Positions 6,420-8,924 of a stretch of DNA of 8,924 nt are shown piece by piece. Within the stretch, counting starts at the first letter, position 1, and each line of letters starts with the position of its first letter. This DNA is from an uncultured Bacilli bacterium (GTDB lineage Bacteria; Bacillota_I; Bacilli_A; RF39; UBA660): the NCBI GenBank assembly GCA_944329255.1, contig CALVIA010000042.1, forward strand, positions 1 to 8,924. Reading direction: 5' to 3'. Made by a program: the position numbers and the translations under genes. Below the pieces are notes generated by a model. It was not told where the DNA came from, ran no database searches, and saw only the letters and a program-made list of their open reading frames with translations.

Positions 6420-6448
6420 ATTTTACTAAAAATTTCAGTAAAAGTCAA
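6420..6448 (-). promoter_or_regulatory. Promoter of rplM-rpsI with an embedded palindrome
   Basis: On the minus strand TTGACT (6443-6448) and TAAAAT (6420-6425) are separated by exactly 17 bases, the best sigma-A match in the window. An inverted repeat TTTTACT/AGTAAAA (6421-6427 and 6437-6443) fills the spacer and touches both boxes. Transcription would begin around 6412-6416, at the leader hairpins. Confidence 0.78.
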
Positions 6449-6458
6449 TATTAACAAC

Positions 6459-6484
6459 AAAAAAGAGATAAAATTATCTCTTTT
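6459..6484 (-). terminator. Rho-independent terminator of cdaA-cdaR
   Basis: AAAAGAGATA (6461-6470) pairs with TATCTCTTTT (6475-6484) around a 4-base loop, with a short T-run on the minus strand (6459-6464). The stem contains the last codons and stop of cdaR, so the hairpin starts before translation ends. Few GC pairs make it a weak terminator. Confidence 0.72.
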
Positions 6485-7820
6485 GACTTATTATTAAAGT
6501 AACTTTTTTAACTTTGGCTTCATATGAAACTCTTACATCATCACCTGACACAATTACATCTATATCATGAGTTCCAGGACCATATCCTTTTAAATCAACA
6601 TATACCTTAATATCATCTTCAGTAATCTCATCTAACACAGATTCAACACCTCTTAATATTACTGTTGCATACTTATCTTCATTACTTGCAGCGTTAATTG
6701 AATAATTATCTGATAAATTTTCATATACTAATTGAACATTCTCAATTTCTTTTACAGTTTCAGTTCCAACATCTACCGTAATATTAGTATAAGTTTCACT
6801 AATATACCTTACTCCATTAGGTTTTTTAATCGTTGTAGGATATTTTTTTGTTGAATCTAATCCATCAACATCTATTTCAACATCAATACTTTTAATATTA
6901 GAAAGAGTTGCTTCATCTCCATATATTGTAACGCTATTTACAGAACTTGATATATTGCTTATTGCCTTACCAAATGCTAGATTTCCGACAGGAATAACAT
7001 TAACAGGAACAACTTTACTAGGTGAAGTTATAGTAATTTTAGCATTTACCTTATTAGGAACTATTTCTATATCAATAATATTTCCCATTTCATCATACGC
7101 AACCAATTTTACATTTTCAAGTGTAATTTCTCCAACCTCAGGTTTAGCAATATTATTAATATCAACAAGAGCTTTAACATTTGCTACTTTATCCAATTTA
7201 TATTGAGGTCCTTTAATTATAACTTCTTGCCTATCTAGTTCAACACTAGATATTGATAACCTAGAATCTAACTTATCTTGATTTATAATATCATAAGATA
7301 AAGTTCTAACCTCAGACATCTTTGAGTAAACAACAACTGTAGCAACAGAAGGATCTATTTTATAACTAATAGTATCAATAGAACCACTATATTTTAAAGT
7401 TACCTTATGAGTTCCTGGCTTTAAATCTTTTAAATCAATATCAACAGCATCAATTGGTAATTGTTTTGCTAAATATAAATCAGATTTCCTACCAATCATT
7501 GTTATATCAACTGTTTCTGGTATTCCTTCAATCACATATGCCTCTTCATTATATATAGCATTAACTTTTTGATTATACAAAACCTCAGCAGATGTTTCAC
7601 TTATTGTTGTAGATTTTGTATCAACATAAAAGAATATTCCAATAGATAAAATTAATGAAACAATAACTAAACTACTTTTTTTAGAAAACATTTTTTCAAA
7701 TGTTTTACTACTTCCATTAACTTTTTCAGTAATCCATACAAAAAATTTTGTTAAAGGAGTAATAATTTTTTTATCAAAAAATCTTAACAATCTTTTTAAA
7801 AATAAAACAAAATTATTCAT
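6474..7820 (-). CDS. cdaR: CdaR, YbbR-domain membrane regulator of c-di-AMP synthase CdaA
   Basis: The 448-residue protein has one membrane segment (50-66) and a long outer region made of four YbbR-type beta repeats, roughly 75-165, 170-262, 268-350 and 358-446. Recurrent elements are visible: KPGTHKVTLKYSG (134-146) and GPGTHDIDVIVSG (414-426) mark equivalent strands, as do VDIDLKDL, ALVDINNI, VEIDVDGL and VYVDLKGY. In Bacillus, Listeria and Staphylococcus, CdaR binds CdaA at the membrane and tunes its activity. The start overlaps the cdaA 3' end by eight bases and has a strong GAGGGGG seven bases upstream, so the two are translated together. Unusual is a 49-residue basic, aromatic N-terminal region before the membrane segment; the B. 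subtilis protein has only a short one. A later start at M44 has no ribosome-binding site. glmM, the usual next gene, is missing. Confidence 0.92.
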   Translation of the reverse strand: MNNFVLFLKRLLRFFDKKIITPLTKFFVWITEKVNGSSKTFEKMFSKKSSLVIVSLILSIGIFFYVDTKSTTISETSAEVLYNQKVNAIYNEEAYVIEGIPETVDITMIGRKSDLYLAKQLPIDAVDIDLKDLKPGTHKVTLKYSGSIDTISYKIDPSVATVVVYSKMSEVRTLSYDIINQDKLDSRLSISSVELDRQEVIIKGPQYKLDKVANVKALVDINNIAKPEVGEITLENVKLVAYDEMGNIIDIEIVPNKVNAKITITSPSKVVPVNVIPVGNLAFGKAISNISSSVNSVTIYGDEATLSNIKSIDVEIDVDGLDSTKKYPTTIKKPNGVRYISETYTNITVDVGTETVKEIENVQLVYENLSDNYSINAASNEDKYATVILRGVESVLDEITEDDIKVYVDLKGYGPGTHDIDVIVSGDDVRVSYEAKVKKVTLIISQKR

Positions 7821-8628
7821 TATTTTCCCCCTCTGTTTCTATTTCATCATTTTCATAATCAGTTTTAGGTTGTAATTCTTCTAAAAGAATTATTCTTAAA
7901 TCTTCTAATGATAAATTATAACTTAAATCTCCATTTATAGCAATTGAAATCCTACCAGTTTCCTCAGATACAATTAAAGAAATACAATCCGATTCCTCAC
8001 TAATACCTATAGCAGCCCTGTGTCTAGTACCTAACCTCTTACTAATTCTTGTATCTACACTTGTTGGAAATACAGCACCTGCACATGTAATTTTATCTCC
8101 CTGAATAATTACACCACCATCATGCAATGGATTATTAGGAAAGAAAATTGAAATCAATAAATCACTAGTAATTTCAGCATAAATCTTTTTTGCTCTTTCT
8201 ATATATTCTCTTAAACTATAATCCCTTTCCAAAATAATTAATGCACCAATTCTATTTTTCTTTAAATATTCACATGCATTAACAATTTCAGAAACCATTT
8301 TTTCCCTTTCTGAGACAGTTAATGTTTTATGCCTACCAAGTAATTGTGTTCTACCTAACTGCTCCAATGTATTTCTAATCTCAGGTTGAAAAATTATAAT
8401 TAAAGCTAAAGGTCCCCACATTATAATATATTCTAGTAATAATCCTATAGTAAACAAATCTAACCAATCCGCCAACAATTTAATAATTAAAAGAATAAAT
8501 AACCCCTTAAATAACAAAGTCATTTTTACATTATTTTTTATATTTTTCAAAATATAATATAATCCAAACCATACAATACAAATATCAATTAAATTTTTTA
8601 TAATAGTAAAAATTAAATCTGTTGTCAT
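7813..8628 (-). CDS. cdaA: Diadenylate cyclase CdaA (c-di-AMP synthase)
   Basis: CdaA joins two ATP molecules into cyclic di-AMP, the messenger controlling potassium, osmolyte and cell-wall homeostasis. The 271-residue protein has three N-terminal membrane segments (about 7-27, 36-53, 60-80), the linker FQPEIRNTLEQLGRTQLLGR (80-99), and a cytoplasmic DAC domain (about 105-255). Active-site motifs are FFPNNPLHDGGVIIQGD (162-178, D170) and GTRHRAAIGISE (200-211, R202-H203-R204), followed by LIVSEETGRISIA (218-230). The nearly invariant DGA is DGG here (G172). The C-terminal tail (255-271) is very acidic. GGAGG lies four bases before the ATG. The gene overlaps cdaR by eight bases and has its own promoter behind the upstream gene's terminator. 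Identity is secure; the effect of the Gly substitution is unknown. Confidence 0.95.
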   Translation of the reverse strand: MTTDLIFTIIKNLIDICIVWFGLYYILKNIKNNVKMTLLFKGLFILLIIKLLADWLDLFTIGLLLEYIIMWGPLALIIIFQPEIRNTLEQLGRTQLLGRHKTLTVSEREKMVSEIVNACEYLKKNRIGALIILERDYSLREYIERAKKIYAEITSDLLISIFFPNNPLHDGGVIIQGDKITCAGAVFPTSVDTRISKRLGTRHRAAIGISEESDCISLIVSEETGRISIAINGDLSYNLSLEDLRIILLEELQPKTDYENDEIETEGENNE

Positions 8629-8642
8629 AAATCCTCCACATA

Positions 8643-8668
8643 ATGTAATTCTATTATATATATTACAT
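8643..8668. repeat. Inverted repeat in the cdaA leader
   Basis: ATGTAAT (8643-8649) and ATTACAT (8662-8668) are perfect 7-base inverted arms 12 bases apart, between the predicted start point and the ribosome-binding site of cdaA. This may be an operator or a weak leader hairpin. AT-richness makes chance occurrence plausible. Confidence 0.4.
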
Positions 8669-8675
8669 ATTGAAT

Positions 8676-8686
8676 ATTATATCATA
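8676..8686 (-). promoter_or_regulatory. Extended -10 promoter of cdaA-cdaR
   Basis: The minus strand reads TATGATATAAT, identical over 11 bases to the extended -10 of the ltaS-like gene. At 17 bases upstream there is no recognisable -35 (TATGAA). Transcription would start about 40 bases before the cdaA ATG. Confidence 0.68.
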
Positions 8687-8703
8687 AATAAAAATAATTT
8701 CAT

Positions 8704-8728
8704 AGAAAAAGTTCTCATATGAGAACTT
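8704..8728 (-). terminator. Rho-independent terminator of the upstream partial gene
   Basis: AAGTTCTC (8709-8716) and GAGAACTT (8721-8728) form a perfect 8-bp stem with an ATAT loop. On the minus strand it leads into a short T-rich run. It begins five bases after the partial gene's stop and isolates cdaA transcription from it. Confidence 0.8.
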
Positions 8729-8733
8729 ATTTA

Positions 8734-8924
8734 TTAATCTAATCCAAATACTTCTAATGAATCATTATCTTTTTTTTGAGATAAATCACCAGAATTATTT
8801 ACATTATTTGCCATTGAAATATTTGACTGTTCCACACCATTTTGCTCTACTGGTTCCACTGGTGAAACAGGCTCTACTACTGGATTAATAGCAGGAGTTA
8901 CTGGTTCCACTGGTGAAACAGGTT
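8734..8924 (-). CDS. C-terminal end of a protein with Pro/Val/Glu repeats, unknown function
   Basis: The gene enters from the right edge; only the last 62 codons and the TAA are visible. The peptide begins PVSPVEPVTPAINPVVE, then repeats PVSPVEPVE, followed by a low-complexity Gln/Asn/Ser stretch (EQNGVEQSNISMANNVNNSG), and ends DNDSLEVFGLD. The Pro-x alternation is typical of an extended, disordered linker or tail; no catalytic or membrane element is visible. The reading frame is fixed by the repeat keeping phase and by the terminator just after the stop. I do not recognise the family, and the folded part lies outside the window. It could be cytosolic or surface-attached; no LPxTG-type anchor is present at the C-terminus. 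Confidence 0.75.
   Translation of the reverse strand, partial: PVSPVEPVTPAINPVVEPVSPVEPVEQNGVEQSNISMANNVNNSGDLSQKKDNDSLEVFGLD
8848..8922. repeat. Direct repeat, 24-bp identical copies at a 51-bp period
   Basis: A 24-base segment beginning TACTGGTTCCACTGG occurs identically at 8848-8871 and 8899-8922. The 51-base spacing equals 17 codons, so copy-number change would keep the frame of the Pro/Val/Glu-rich protein. More copies may lie beyond the edge. Confidence 0.85.

Noticed and set aside
6955..7206. Plus-strand open frame inside cdaR
   Set aside because: It is antisense to a conserved YbbR region and lacks a start signal.

Overview
The window is very AT-rich and reads with the standard bacterial code: Trp is TGG in the genes checked, and every visible stop is TAA or TAG. 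The families present are LTA synthase-like phosphatase, YfhO, GtrA, CdaA/CdaR, a CwlD-like amidase and S9/L13. Together with the TRTG-type extended -10 promoters they point to a low-GC Firmicutes/Bacilli-type genome, possibly an uncultured gut lineage. That lineage guess is an inference; there is no rRNA here to place it. No tRNA, rRNA, CRISPR array, insertion sequence or integrase was seen.

Right to left (most genes lie on the minus strand), the window opens with the 3' end of an unidentified gene whose product ends in a Pro/Val/Glu repeat region, closed by a hairpin terminator. Next come cdaA (c-di-AMP synthase) and cdaR (its YbbR-domain membrane partner), which overlap by 8 bases and end in a terminator. 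The usual partner glmM is absent. Then comes rplM-rpsI (L13, S9) with its own promoter, a structured leader resembling the Firmicutes L13 leader, and a terminator. After it is a small gene for a glycine-zipper and Pro/Tyr-rich protein with its own promoter.

The left half is a cell-envelope block. A 620-residue LtaS-type phosphoglycerol transferase is transcribed rightward and converges on the small gene, sharing one bidirectional terminator with it. An 87-base divergent promoter region separates it from leftward-running yfhO (polytopic GT-C-like glycosyltransferase) and gtrA (GtrA/GtcA-type small membrane protein), whose stop and start codons overlap as TAATG. A terminator ends that operon. 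The window then closes in the first 40 codons of a secreted amidase with the LDAGHG zinc motif.

Functionally, the LtaS-like enzyme probably polymerises a glycerol-phosphate polymer outside the cell. GtrA and YfhO resemble the flippase and transferase pair that decorates such polymers with sugars. The cytosolic enzyme that loads the sugar onto undecaprenyl phosphate (CsbB type) is not in the window. In Bacillus subtilis the rplM-rpsI pair lies just upstream of cwlD, so the envelope block looks like an insertion into that conserved order.
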